Assembly (NCBI GenBank): GCA_035479375.1
Contig: DATIIT010000001.1
Location: 1-64,000, forward strand
Reading direction: 5' to 3'
DNA: 64,000 nucleotides
Source: PMNU01 sp035479375
GTDB lineage: Bacteria > Patescibacteriota > Saccharimonadia > Saccharimonadales > UBA4665
Both the position numbers and the translations under genes were made by a program. This document shows positions 17,144 through 25,215 of this stretch, in pieces. The notes beneath the pieces were generated by a model. It was given only the letters and a program-made list of their open reading frames with translations. It searched no databases and had not been told where the DNA came from. Position 1 is the first letter of the stretch. Every line of letters starts with the position of its first letter.

Positions 17144-18187
17144 ATGGATCCATCGCAAGCGCAGTCTGATTCTGCCAACGACTCGCACTCACTAGAGCAA
17201 GTCGATGAAAAAGACACCGGCAAAACGCCGGCCGCTGAGGCCGCGCCCGCCGCCGCCGGCGACGCTGGCAAGGACGGCAAAAAAGACGGCGGCACCATTG
17301 ACGCCACCGGCGGCGGCCCGGCGGAAAAACCCGCCGCCCCCAAAAAGGTAAACCCGCTGAAGCGCTTCTGGCGGAAGTTTAACCTGTACCTGGCGCTGTT
17401 TATTTTGGTTGTGGTGGTGGCCGTGGGTATTTTGGTGGCACTCACTATCAAGAGCAACAAGCCCACCAAGGATGCGCTCAACTCGCAAAACCTGTCCCAA
17501 CAGGAGCTGCAGCAGCTAGCCAACACCGACGTGACCATTGGCAACCCCAAGCAAGTGCTCACCGTGCAGGCTAACGCCGTGTTTGCCGGCTCGGTGTTGG
17601 TGCGCAGCAATTTGGAGGTGGCCGGCTCACTGAAGGTGGGTGGCGGCCTGACCCTGGATAGCCTAGCGGTCACCGGCGCCACGCAGCTCAGCGACACCAC
17701 CGCCGGCAACCTGACGGTGAGCGGCGCGCTCAACGTGCAGGGCGCGCTGGCCCTCAAAAACGGCATCAGCGTCAGCGGCAACAGCAACTTTACGGGCAAT
17801 GTCACTACCGCGTCGCTCACCACTGGCACACTGAACTTAAACGGCGATTTGGCGCTCACCCACCACATCTCGGCCGGCGGACCAACGCCGGGGATTGCCC
17901 GGGGCTCGGCCACCGGAGGCGGCGGCACGGTGTCTTTGAGCGGGTCAGACACCTCTGGGAGCATCACCATCAACACCGGCACGGCGCCGCCGGCTGGCTG
18001 TTTTGCCACTATCACCTTTAGCACCAAGTTCACCAACACGCCGCATGTAGTACTGACGCCCATCAGCAGTGGCGCGGCCGGACTGCAATATTACATAGAC
18101 CGCACCACCTCTGGCTTCACGCTATGCGCCGCCAACGCCGCCCCGGCCGGCCAAAGTTTTGGGTTTGACTACGTGGCCTTGGATTGA
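17144..18187 (+). CDS. Single-pass membrane protein with bactofilin-like repeats and C-terminal beta domain
   Basis: 347 residues. N-terminal 75 residues are acidic, Ala-rich and probably cytoplasmic; one membrane span at about 82-105; residues about 145-245 are short repeats alternating small and hydrophobic residues (for example SLKVGGGLTLDSLAVTG), suggesting a beta-helix like those of bactofilins or phage tail fibres; the last 90 residues form a Gly/Thr-rich beta domain. AGAGGG precedes the ATG and TATATA lies just upstream. It is divergent from the secreted protein C gene and may belong to the same envelope structure. Function is unknown. Confidence 0.7.
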   Translation: MDPSQAQSDSANDSHSLEQVDEKDTGKTPAAEAAPAAAGDAGKDGKKDGGTIDATGGGPAEKPAAPKKVNPLKRFWRKFNLYLALFILVVVVAVGILVALTIKSNKPTKDALNSQNLSQQELQQLANTDVTIGNPKQVLTVQANAVFAGSVLVRSNLEVAGSLKVGGGLTLDSLAVTGATQLSDTTAGNLTVSGALNVQGALALKNGISVSGNSNFTGNVTTASLTTGTLNLNGDLALTHHISAGGPTPGIARGSATGGGGTVSLSGSDTSGSITINTGTAPPAGCFATITFSTKFTNTPHVVLTPISSGAAGLQYYIDRTTSGFTLCAANAAPAGQSFGFDYVALD

Positions 18188-18193
18188 GATACT
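18165..18193 (+). promoter_or_regulatory. Leaderless promoter of the XRE regulator
   Basis: TTGACT (18165-18170), a 17-base spacer and GATACT (18188-18193) lie inside the last codons of the upstream gene. The -10 ends seven bases before the ATG at 18201, so the regulator is transcribed without a 5' leader. Confidence 0.65.
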
Positions 18194-18200
18194 GGCAGGC

Positions 18201-18632
18201 ATGGCAGAACGTACCCCCGGCCCGTTTCGGAGCCAAGCCGAGGAAGTCGCGGCTGGTATTATTGACGAGATTGGCCTTAGGCGGAGGCAACTACGCCTAA
18301 GTCAGGCCGTCCTCGCTGGCGTGCTCGGTACCACGCAAGGTGACGTGTCCGAAACGCTGTCGGGCCGTACGAAAAATCCGGGAGTGGTGCGGGTTGCAGA
18401 GATGGCGCTGGTGACTGGCGCGCACCTTGGACTGCTGGGCGACGATATACGATACGCAACAACCATAGACCCGCCACAGCTTGGGGCGTCCCAATCCTTT
18501 CACCGCCGCACTGAACCGTGTGCGCTTAGTGACTCGCTAGTGCGGGCCGTCGACGCACCAGCTTTCTACACGGACTGCGCCCTCCTGCCTGTACCTGTAG
18601 TGGTAATTAGGCCGCGCGCGGAGACTAGCTAG
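18201..18632 (+). CDS. XRE-type helix-turn-helix protein
   Basis: 143 residues from the ATG at 18201. The helix-turn-helix lies at about residues 28-60 (LRLSQAVLAGVLGTTQGDVSE, abbreviated: SQ-LA-LG-TQ-VS), as in Cro/C1-type repressors or HigA-like antitoxins. The C-terminal 70 residues are unassigned and Pro/Arg-rich at the end. No toxin gene is adjacent, so a stand-alone regulator is more likely. Target genes are not evident. It is followed by a good terminator at 18664-18693. Confidence 0.7.
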   Translation: MAERTPGPFRSQAEEVAAGIIDEIGLRRRQLRLSQAVLAGVLGTTQGDVSETLSGRTKNPGVVRVAEMALVTGAHLGLLGDDIRYATTIDPPQLGASQSFHRRTEPCALSDSLVRAVDAPAFYTDCALLPVPVVVIRPRAETS

Positions 18633-18663
18633 ACGCGGCCACGGGTGGTCTGGAGAAATTACT

Positions 18664-18693
18664 CCCCTTAGCTTTCCCAGCTAAACTAAGGGG
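18664..18693 (+). terminator. Intrinsic terminator of the XRE gene
   Basis: CCCCTTAG (18664-18671) pairs with CTAAGGGG (18686-18693) and is followed by TATTGTTTT. It is nested inside a longer 9-bp inverted repeat, CGCGGCCAC (18634-18642) and GTGGCCGCG (18716-18724). Confidence 0.75.
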
Positions 18694-18723
18694 TATTGTT
18701 TTCACCGTACCCAAAGTGGCCGC

Positions 18724-18789
18724 GCATTAAAAATACCTTCCCGTATGAGGCCGCAGCCCCGGCCGAAGAAGGGAAGGTATTTTTAATGC
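18724..18789 (-). terminator. Terminator of the ATP synthase operon, 19-bp perfect inverted repeat
   Basis: The arms 18724-18742 and 18771-18789 are perfectly complementary over 19 bp, with a 28-base loop that itself contains short GGCC complementarity. The GC-rich inner part (CCTTCCC with GGGAAGG) followed by TATTTTT reads as a terminator on both strands. It lies just after the atpC stop, so its main role is probably to end that operon. Confidence 0.75.
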
Positions 18790-18824
18790 CGCAGTGAGCA
18801 CCTAGTGCGCCTCAGCAGCCTCGG

Positions 18825-19148
18825 CTAAATATCCAAAAACACCGTCACTTTGTCGGCTTTGACATTCATCAGCCCCCCAGAAATCCGGATGCGTTGCTCA
18901 GGCCCAGAAAACGGCCGGATATTCAGCTCGCACGCCTCCAGCAGTGACATAAAATTGTGGTGGTGCGGCAAAATGTCGAACGGGCCGGTGCGGTTCACGC
19001 CAGAGATGCTGTAGCTGTCTTGGTCGTAGTACACCTTAAACGGCGAGTAGACCTTCACATGCATGCTCGGCTTGCCGCCAGCGGCCGCGGCCTGCTCGGC
19101 CTTGGCGGCGTCGATTTCTTTGGCGGCCTCGGTTTTTTCTTCAATCAT
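18825..19148 (-). CDS. atpC: ATP synthase F1 epsilon subunit
   Basis: 107 residues. After an Ala/Glu/Lys-rich N-terminal extension of about 27 residues the sequence matches the epsilon beta-sandwich, with YSPFKVYYDQ, GPFDILPHHHNF and IRISGGLMNVKADKVTVFLD. The C-terminal helical hairpin used for autoinhibition in other bacteria is absent. It overlaps the atpD stop by 4 bases and is the last gene of the operon. Confidence 0.9.
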   Translation of the reverse strand: MIEEKTEAAKEIDAAKAEQAAAAGGKPSMHVKVYSPFKVYYDQDSYSISGVNRTGPFDILPHHHNFMSLLEACELNIRPFSGPEQRIRISGGLMNVKADKVTVFLDI

Positions 19149-20452
19149 ACAATGATTTCTTCGATGCCCTTCAGCATGTCGTCGCGCTTCACGTACTCGC
19201 CCTTTTTGCTGGTCATGCTTTCCATGACGTTCATGTTCTGAGTGAAGTACTCAATAAGCTTCTTGGCCTTGGCAAAGTCGGCGCGGTCCGCGGGCGAGAG
19301 CTCGTTTTCACCAATGATGGCGATGATCGGCTTCAGCATTTCGTACTTCTGGATAATGCCCTGTACCTGCACGCTGAGCAGATAGTGGCGGTCGCCCACC
19401 ACTTCCGGCGTCAACAGCGAGCTGGTGGTGTGGATGAGGTCTACCGCCGGGCGGATGCCCTGCTCGGCCACGGCGCGGCTCAAAATAATGATGCTGTCCA
19501 ACTCGTGCTGGATCATCTGTACCGCCGGGTCAGAGGTGTCGTCCGCCGGCACGTAAATGGTCTGCACGGCGGTAATTGAGCCCTTGTCATTGGAGGTCAG
19601 GCGGTCCTGCAGCATCTTAACATCGCTGAAGATGGTGGGCTCATAGCCGCCCTCGGATGGCACCTGGCCAATCATGGTCGCCACCTCGTTCCGAGCCTGG
19701 ATGTAGCGGTACATGTTGTCCGCAAAGAACAGGATGTCTTTCTTTTGGTCGTCGCGGAAGTATTCGGCCAGGGTTACGGCGCTCAGGGCAATCAGCGAGC
19801 GCTGCACCGGGTTCTCGTTCATCTGGCCAAAGAACATGCAGGTGCTCTTTAAGATGTCGCCGGTGTTTTTGAGCGTGTCGTATAATTCGTGGCCTTCGCG
19901 GATGCGCTCGCCAATACCGGCAAAGAAGCTTAAGCCACCGCCGTTTTTGGCCACGTTGTTGATCATTTCCATGGTGAGCACGGTCTTGCCCACACCGGCG
20001 CCGCCCACAATGCCAATCTTGCGCCCCTTCACAAACGGCGCAAAGAAGTCCAGCACCTTAATGCCGGTTTCCAGGATTTCCGGCTTGGAGGCGCCCGCGG
20101 CTGAGCCCTTTTGCGGTAGCGCGAAGATGCTGCGGTGCTCCATATCGTGGTCGTCTACCGGTGGGATGCCGTCAATGGGCGCGCCCAGGGCGTCCACCAC
20201 GCGGCCAATCATTTTGTCGCCCACCGGGATTTCGATGGACTTGCCCGTGGGCGTCACGGTCATGCCCTTTTGGATGCGGAAATCGGTGCGGATAATCAGG
20301 CAAATGGCGCGGCCGCCCGCCTCCAAGCTGTCCACCAGCAGCTGCGTGCCGAGGGCGTCCACCACCACGATTTCGTGCACATCTGGCACCAGGTCGCTAA
20401 ACTCAACAACGACCGTCAAATCTTTGATGATGCGTACAACACCTTGGTTCAT
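19145..20452 (-). CDS. atpD: ATP synthase F1 beta subunit
   Basis: 435 residues, slightly shorter than the usual 460-480. The P-loop GGAGVGKT and the catalytic loop GIGERIREGHEL are present, together with the DELSEED-equivalent region written here as ENELSPADR. This is the catalytic subunit. It begins directly after the atpG stop. Confidence 0.97.
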   Translation of the reverse strand: MNQGVVRIIKDLTVVVEFSDLVPDVHEIVVVDALGTQLLVDSLEAGGRAICLIIRTDFRIQKGMTVTPTGKSIEIPVGDKMIGRVVDALGAPIDGIPPVDDHDMEHRSIFALPQKGSAAGASKPEILETGIKVLDFFAPFVKGRKIGIVGGAGVGKTVLTMEMINNVAKNGGGLSFFAGIGERIREGHELYDTLKNTGDILKSTCMFFGQMNENPVQRSLIALSAVTLAEYFRDDQKKDILFFADNMYRYIQARNEVATMIGQVPSEGGYEPTIFSDVKMLQDRLTSNDKGSITAVQTIYVPADDTSDPAVQMIQHELDSIIILSRAVAEQGIRPAVDLIHTTSSLLTPEVVGDRHYLLSVQVQGIIQKYEMLKPIIAIIGENELSPADRADFAKAKKLIEYFTQNMNVMESMTSKKGEYVKRDDMLKGIEEIIV

Positions 20453-21313
20453 CTACTTGCCTCCCAGCCGCATGCCGTTTATCATTTCCTTCAGCCGCTC
20501 GTCCTGGATGTGGCGCTTGGTGCGGTTAAACTCCAGTTTGAGGTCGCTCACCAGCTCGTTGGCGCGGTCTTTGGCCATGCTCATGGCGCGGAAACGGGCG
20601 GCGTACTGTGCCAGCTTGGAGTCCAAAATCACCTGGCTCAAGGCAATTTCGGTCATTGAGCGCTCCAGGTGGGCCACCACGTCGAAGGTGCTCGGCTCAA
20701 AAATATAGGTAGCCTCGCTGATGACCTCCTCCTGGTCTTTTTTGTCGCCGGCCACGGCACGGGCCTGCGCGGCAATGGAACTTTGCAGCTCGATGCGCTT
20801 GGGCTCCTGCACCATCAAAGACACGTAGGTTTGGTAGAAGACCGACGTACTCTCGTAGTGCCGCACCTCTTGCACCAGCGGCCGCACATTGATGTTTTTG
20901 TCGCGCGAGGGCAGTGTAAAGTACTTCTTAAAGTTGACGTGCTGCTGGATGAGCAACAGCGCACCGTGGTGGCCAATGACGATAATGTCGTGCTTCTCGG
21001 GGTTAAAATCGGCCAGCACCATCTTGATAAGGCGCTGGTCGATGTCGCCGCCAAAGCCGCCCTCGGCCGTGATAATGATGAACAGCTGCTTTTTAATGAC
21101 GTCCTCTTTGTTAGTGCGCCCAAACCGGAACAGGCTGTCCACCCGGATTTGCTTATAAATATGCCAGATTTCGCTAAAAAACTGCTGCGATTCCAGCACC
21201 TGGTTTTTGACGCCGGCGATGCGCATGCTGGCCAGGCCCTCAAACACGCCGGTGAGGTTCAGGATGGTATCCATGGCGGCCTGGCGCTCGGCGACTTCTT
21301 GGAGGCGGCTCAT
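20453..21313 (-). CDS. atpG: ATP synthase F1 gamma subunit
   Basis: 286 residues, the rotating central stalk. Long terminal helices are visible at residues about 1-60 and 205-280, the latter with the family motif AMSMAKDRANELVSDL followed by LEFNRTKR. The start overlaps the atpA stop by 4 bases. Confidence 0.95.
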   Translation of the reverse strand: MSRLQEVAERQAAMDTILNLTGVFEGLASMRIAGVKNQVLESQQFFSEIWHIYKQIRVDSLFRFGRTNKEDVIKKQLFIIITAEGGFGGDIDQRLIKMVLADFNPEKHDIIVIGHHGALLLIQQHVNFKKYFTLPSRDKNINVRPLVQEVRHYESTSVFYQTYVSLMVQEPKRIELQSSIAAQARAVAGDKKDQEEVISEATYIFEPSTFDVVAHLERSMTEIALSQVILDSKLAQYAARFRAMSMAKDRANELVSDLKLEFNRTKRHIQDERLKEMINGMRLGGK

Positions 21314-22911
21314 TTCTTGGGCTCCTCTTTTTTGTCTTCGGCGGGCTTGGCGTCTGCTGTTTCGGATTTGTCTGCGGGTGCGGGGGCAGCTTTTTCGCCC
21401 TCTTTGCTGGCGCCTTCTTGGCCGGCCGCCGGGGCTGCCGGCGCGGCTCCAGCTGCGGCGGCTGCGGTGCCGGGCGCTGCCGCCTTCTTGGCCAGGATCA
21501 GGCAGCGTTTTTTGAGCTCGTCGCGCAGCGCGTCAAAGTTGCTGTCATCGTCTTGCAGCTGTGTGGCCAGCTCGCGGGTGTTTTTCTTGAGCGTGGCCAC
21601 ATCCACTTGCTCGCCAGCCTGGAAGTTGAGGCAGATGTCCAGCATCAGCGTCTGCTCTTTGAAGTTGTAGTTTTCGCCCGGCGCCTGGTTGAGCACCTTG
21701 TACAACAGCTCACCGCGGGCAAGGTCGGTTTGGGCGCCCAGGGCGAGCTCCGAACCAAAGCGGGCGAACTCCTGCGCGGTGTGGTGCGCAGTTAAGGCCT
21801 TAAACAGCGCGCCGGCCTGGTTTTGCTGGCGCTTGGTCTGGCCGCGGCCACCCACACGGGAGACGCTGAGGCCCGCATTGACCGCCGGGCGCATAGTATC
21901 GCGGAAAATCTTCATGTCTAGGATCCACTGCCCGTCGGTGATGGACATGATGTTGGTAGGCAGGTACGCCGTGATGTCGCCGCTGGCGGCAAACACCATT
22001 GGCAGGCTGGTAAGCGTTTTGTGGTTGCGGTTGAGCTTGCCGGCGCGCTCCAAAAGGCTGGAGTGCACGTAAAACATGTCGCCGGGATAGCTGTCGCGGC
22101 CGGGGCTGGAGCCGGTCAGCAGCGCCATTTCGCGGTAGGCGTGGGCGTGGGCAGTGAGGTCGTCGTACACAATCAGCGCGTCTTGGTTGAGGTGCTGCCA
22201 AAAATACTCAGCCAGCGCGCAGCCCACGTACGGCGCCAAAAAGCTGTGCACCAGCGAGTCGCTCATGGTGCTCACCACCACAATCGTCTTCTTCATGGCG
22301 TCGTTGGCTTCCAGGCGGCTGATGAGCGTGTCGATGTCCGTGCGGCGCTTGGCAACCATGACGTACACGGTGGTTATATCGGTATTCTTTTGGTTGATGG
22401 CCAGCTGCGTAGCCAGCGTACTTTTACCCGATTTGCCGTCGCCCAAAATGGCGATACGCTGGCCGCGCATGAGCGCGAACAGCGTGTCCGTGATGGTGAC
22501 GCCCGTTTCCAGCTGCTTGTCCAGCAGCTCGCGTTCATAAAGCATCGGCGCCGGGGCGAACACCGGGAGCACGCCCTCGGCGGCGATCGGCCCCTTGCCG
22601 TCCAGCGGCTCGCCGGTTACGGACACCACGCGACCCACAAAATCCTTGCCTACTTTGGTGACCAGCTCCTCGTGCTGGATGACGCAGGTGCTGCCCACGC
22701 GCACCGTTTTGGTGCCCAAGTGCAAAATGACCATGTAATCGTCAAAAATGTGGTGCACGTAGCCCTTGCTGCCGTCTTCAAACATGATGAGCGCGTGCAG
22801 GTTACAGGGCTGCATGCCCTTGACGCGGATCATGAAGCGGTCCACGGCAATGACCTCGCCTACCGGCTTGCCGGCAGCCACCAGCTGGTCGAAATGGCGG
22901 TTGTCGCTCAT
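21310..22911 (-). CDS. atpA: ATP synthase F1 alpha subunit
   Basis: 533 residues. The nucleotide-binding loop GDGKSGKST (about residue 165) and the family motif region PAVNAGLSVSRVGG are intact. The last 60 residues are an Ala/Pro/Lys/Glu-rich tail that ordinary alpha subunits lack. It overlaps the upstream delta gene by 4 bases. Confidence 0.97.
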   Translation of the reverse strand: MSDNRHFDQLVAAGKPVGEVIAVDRFMIRVKGMQPCNLHALIMFEDGSKGYVHHIFDDYMVILHLGTKTVRVGSTCVIQHEELVTKVGKDFVGRVVSVTGEPLDGKGPIAAEGVLPVFAPAPMLYERELLDKQLETGVTITDTLFALMRGQRIAILGDGKSGKSTLATQLAINQKNTDITTVYVMVAKRRTDIDTLISRLEANDAMKKTIVVVSTMSDSLVHSFLAPYVGCALAEYFWQHLNQDALIVYDDLTAHAHAYREMALLTGSSPGRDSYPGDMFYVHSSLLERAGKLNRNHKTLTSLPMVFAASGDITAYLPTNIMSITDGQWILDMKIFRDTMRPAVNAGLSVSRVGGRGQTKRQQNQAGALFKALTAHHTAQEFARFGSELALGAQTDLARGELLYKVLNQAPGENYNFKEQTLMLDICLNFQAGEQVDVATLKKNTRELATQLQDDDSNFDALRDELKKRCLILAKKAAAPGTAAAAAGAAPAAPAAGQEGASKEGEKAAPAPADKSETADAKPAEDKKEEPKK

Positions 22912-23618
22912 GCGGCAGCTCCTGGTTGGGGAGGGGTTGGCGCAGTGGGAGCAGCGGCAACAGGGGTAGCAGCCGGCACGGCCGCGGGGGCAACTGGTGC
23001 CGGTGCGGCCACAGGCGTTTCCGGGGCCACGGCCGGTGCGGCCGGCACCGGGTTGGCCTTCTCCAGCGACTGCATCAGCAGGCCGTCGGCATCGGCAAAG
23101 CGGTTGCGCAGGCTGAGGTCAAATACCTTGTTGGTAGTACGCACAATGCACCCAGCGGCGATGGTTGGCTGCAGCCCCACGTCCAACAGTACATCCGGCG
23201 CGATGTTCGCCCGTAGCCACGAAACCATCTTGGCCGTAAATGCCGACGACGGGTCAGCCGCAAAACTGATGTGCACCGATGGCGCCCGTTTCTCGGTATC
23301 GTGCAAAAACTGCTTGAGCGCGCTGCGGTGCGCTGGCTGGAGCAAATTGAGGTGGTTTTCCGTGGCCAAGGCGTCCAGCAAGCGGCTCAAACGCGGCAAC
23401 GCCGGCTGCTTGCCCGGCGCGCGCACGGCCGACTGGGACATGTACTCTTCCAGCGATTCCAGCTCGCGCTTCAGGCGGCGTACCTCCACCACGCCAAACA
23501 CCAGTAGCGGTAATTTAAGCGGAGCCGCGCCAGCAGGTGCGGCCACAGCGGCAGATGAGCCAACCGGCGCGGCAGGCGGCCCAGCGTTCGCGGTAGCTGC
23601 GCCGGCCTCAGGTACCAC
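22908..23618 (-). CDS. atpH: ATP synthase delta subunit with low-complexity tails
   Basis: 236 residues. The central 150 residues fit OSCP/delta: a helical N-terminal part and a C-terminal strand region (LLDVGLQPTIAAGCIVRTT, then KVFDLSLRNRF), which is the family signature. About 35 N-terminal and 50 C-terminal residues are Ala/Pro/Val-rich extensions. It overlaps the atpF stop by 11 bases. Assignment rests on the C-terminal motif and the position between b and alpha. Confidence 0.8.
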   Translation of the reverse strand: MVPEAGAATANAGPPAAPVGSSAAVAAPAGAAPLKLPLLVFGVVEVRRLKRELESLEEYMSQSAVRAPGKQPALPRLSRLLDALATENHLNLLQPAHRSALKQFLHDTEKRAPSVHISFAADPSSAFTAKMVSWLRANIAPDVLLDVGLQPTIAAGCIVRTTNKVFDLSLRNRFADADGLLMQSLEKANPVPAAPAVAPETPVAAPAPVAPAAVPAATPVAAAPTAPTPPQPGAAA

Positions 23619-24228
23619 TGCGGATGTCCTCGATTATGGCCGCCTTGTGCGCCTCCAACTCGCCCAAAATGTACTCTAGCTGGTCGTTGAGGTCTATCTG
23701 GTTGCCGATGGCGCTCAAAACGTAGTGGTTCACCACCTGCGCCATGCGGGCGTCAAACTGCTTAATGCGGCGCTCTTTTTCCTCGGCCACTTCGGTGGTA
23801 AGCTGTTGCACCAGGTTTTGCCGCTCCTCGTCAATGGCCGTCTTGGTTTTTTCTATGGATTCCACGGCCAGCGCTTTGGCGTCGGTGATGGCGCTCTGGT
23901 AATTGGCAAAGGCCTCTTTGAGGTCTTTGGTGATTTCGCCCTTCATGTAGTCGTTGAGCTGGGAAGTGGTCAGGCGCAGGTCCTGCTGCAAAAACATGGC
24001 GTTTTCGCCCAGGATTTTCTCAAAGTGCAGGCGGCCGCGGTTGCGCAGCTCCTCGCGGAACTCCTCGTTAAAGATGTGCTCCACATCGTTCTCGGCCGCG
24101 CCCTGGAACGAGTCCAGGTTGTGCCCTTCCGGTTTCTTAAGCTTGCCTAGCTGGACCGCAAGCCAAATAAACCCAGAACCGCCGGAAAAAATGGCGAAGA
24201 GTATGAGTAGCAGCCACCAAATTGTCAT
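23608..24228 (-). CDS. atpF: ATP synthase F0 subunit b
   Basis: 206 residues, longer than the usual 160. One N-terminal membrane span (about residues 3-25) is followed by a long charged coiled coil, as expected for the peripheral stalk, with a short hydrophobic C-terminal helix. The coiled coil and position before delta identify it. It is the only recognisable F0 gene in the cluster. Confidence 0.85.
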   Translation of the reverse strand: MTIWWLLLILFAIFSGGSGFIWLAVQLGKLKKPEGHNLDSFQGAAENDVEHIFNEEFREELRNRGRLHFEKILGENAMFLQQDLRLTTSQLNDYMKGEITKDLKEAFANYQSAITDAKALAVESIEKTKTAIDEERQNLVQQLTTEVAEEKERRIKQFDARMAQVVNHYVLSAIGNQIDLNDQLEYILGELEAHKAAIIEDIRSGT

Positions 24229-24262
24229 CGCGCTCCTAGGCCCCCGTCTCCATAAACATAAG

Positions 24263-25081
24263 CTAGATCTTCAGTAGTAAATATACCGCAATCAGCCCAA
24301 CAAACACAACCACTAACGCTAGCAATGTCACGGTCACCAAGCTGCGCAAAATAGACTTTTTGGCCAGCGGGTTGCGCCCAATAGAGGTCATGCCGGTGCG
24401 GATGCCGGAATACAAGATGCTGCCGGCCACAATAAACGCTATTAAAATTACCACTAAGCAGCCGTATAGGCGCAGTGCGGTGAGCGGCTTGTTGGTGACG
24501 GCGCTGGCGATTTGCACCAACAGGTGCGGCACACCCGGGGCGACATCGCCGCTGTAGGTGGGGTTGCGCGTGACGCCAATATCCGTGAGGATGCGTCCCA
24601 GCGCGGCGGACTGCCCGTCGCTGAGCTTGATGTGTCCCTCGGCGTTGGTGCCGTCGGCAAAACTTTGCAGCGCCTTGCCCACAACCACTTGGTGCTTGGT
24701 GTCCGATTTCATGGCCACACCGGCGATGGACGAAATCACCAGCTGGTCGCCGGCCTTAATCACCCCGTTTTGGGTGTTGACCAGCACCGGGTACTGGCCA
24801 AAGGTGGCCACGTACACCTGGCTCTGCGTGGGGCTGGACAGCGCCACCGGCGCATCGGTGGGCGCCACCACAATGCCAAACATGTCCGTCTCTTTCTTTT
24901 GGTCGAGCGCCTCCACCGTGCCCGGCGTCCCGCTTTTGAGCTTGACCACCATACCGTTTTGCAGCGTGCCCGAAGCTTGGTATCCCTGGGTGACATTCTG
25001 CGCCGCTGCTGCGCCAGCCACCGCCACAGCCAGCGCAAACCCGGCGACTAACCCTGCAAAGAGACGCTTGTGCTTATACAT
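24263..25081 (-). CDS. Membrane protein with extracytoplasmic beta domain and C-terminal hairpin, at the head of the atp cluster
   Basis: 272 residues from the ATG at 25079-25081; TATACT ends 10 bases before it. Signal peptide or anchor at about 5-27; a beta-rich domain follows, with patterns such as MFGIVV and VLVNTQNGVIKAGDQL seen in CPR exported proteins; two C-terminal spans at about 202-222 and 242-268 are joined by a polar loop containing SIGRNPLAKK. The gene sits 34 bases upstream of atpF, where atpE is expected. The loop resembles the R-N/Q-P loop of subunit c, but the second span has no Asp or Glu, so it cannot carry protons like subunit c. Function unknown. Confidence 0.65.
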   Translation of the reverse strand: MYKHKRLFAGLVAGFALAVAVAGAAAAQNVTQGYQASGTLQNGMVVKLKSGTPGTVEALDQKKETDMFGIVVAPTDAPVALSSPTQSQVYVATFGQYPVLVNTQNGVIKAGDQLVISSIAGVAMKSDTKHQVVVGKALQSFADGTNAEGHIKLSDGQSAALGRILTDIGVTRNPTYSGDVAPGVPHLLVQIASAVTNKPLTALRLYGCLVVILIAFIVAGSILYSGIRTGMTSIGRNPLAKKSILRSLVTVTLLALVVVFVGLIAVYLLLKI

Positions 25082-25132
25082 CCTGCCGTTTAGTATATCG
25101 CACGCGCCAATGGCGGAAAACTCCACGGGCGA

Positions 25133-25215
25133 GGCCGAAAAATAACTGCACTCCGAGGAAGCGTCGTAGCCTTGGCGGGCACAGGATTCCGAGTGGGTGC
25201 AGTTATTTTTCGGCC
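25133..25215 (-). terminator. 19-bp perfect inverted repeat, terminator of the cysteine desulfurase operon
   Basis: The arms 25133-25151 and 25197-25215 are perfectly complementary over 19 bp around a 45-base loop. The right arm overlaps the last codons of the cysteine desulfurase gene. As at 18724-18789 the inner stem is GC-richer (CTGCAC/GTGCAG) and is followed by TTATTTTT. It separates the iscS-like operon from the atp cluster. Confidence 0.65.

Noticed and set aside
24263..24470. Reading the C-terminal hairpin as a real ATP synthase subunit c
   Set aside because: No acidic residue in the second span and a long N-terminal extracytoplasmic domain; only the loop looks similar.
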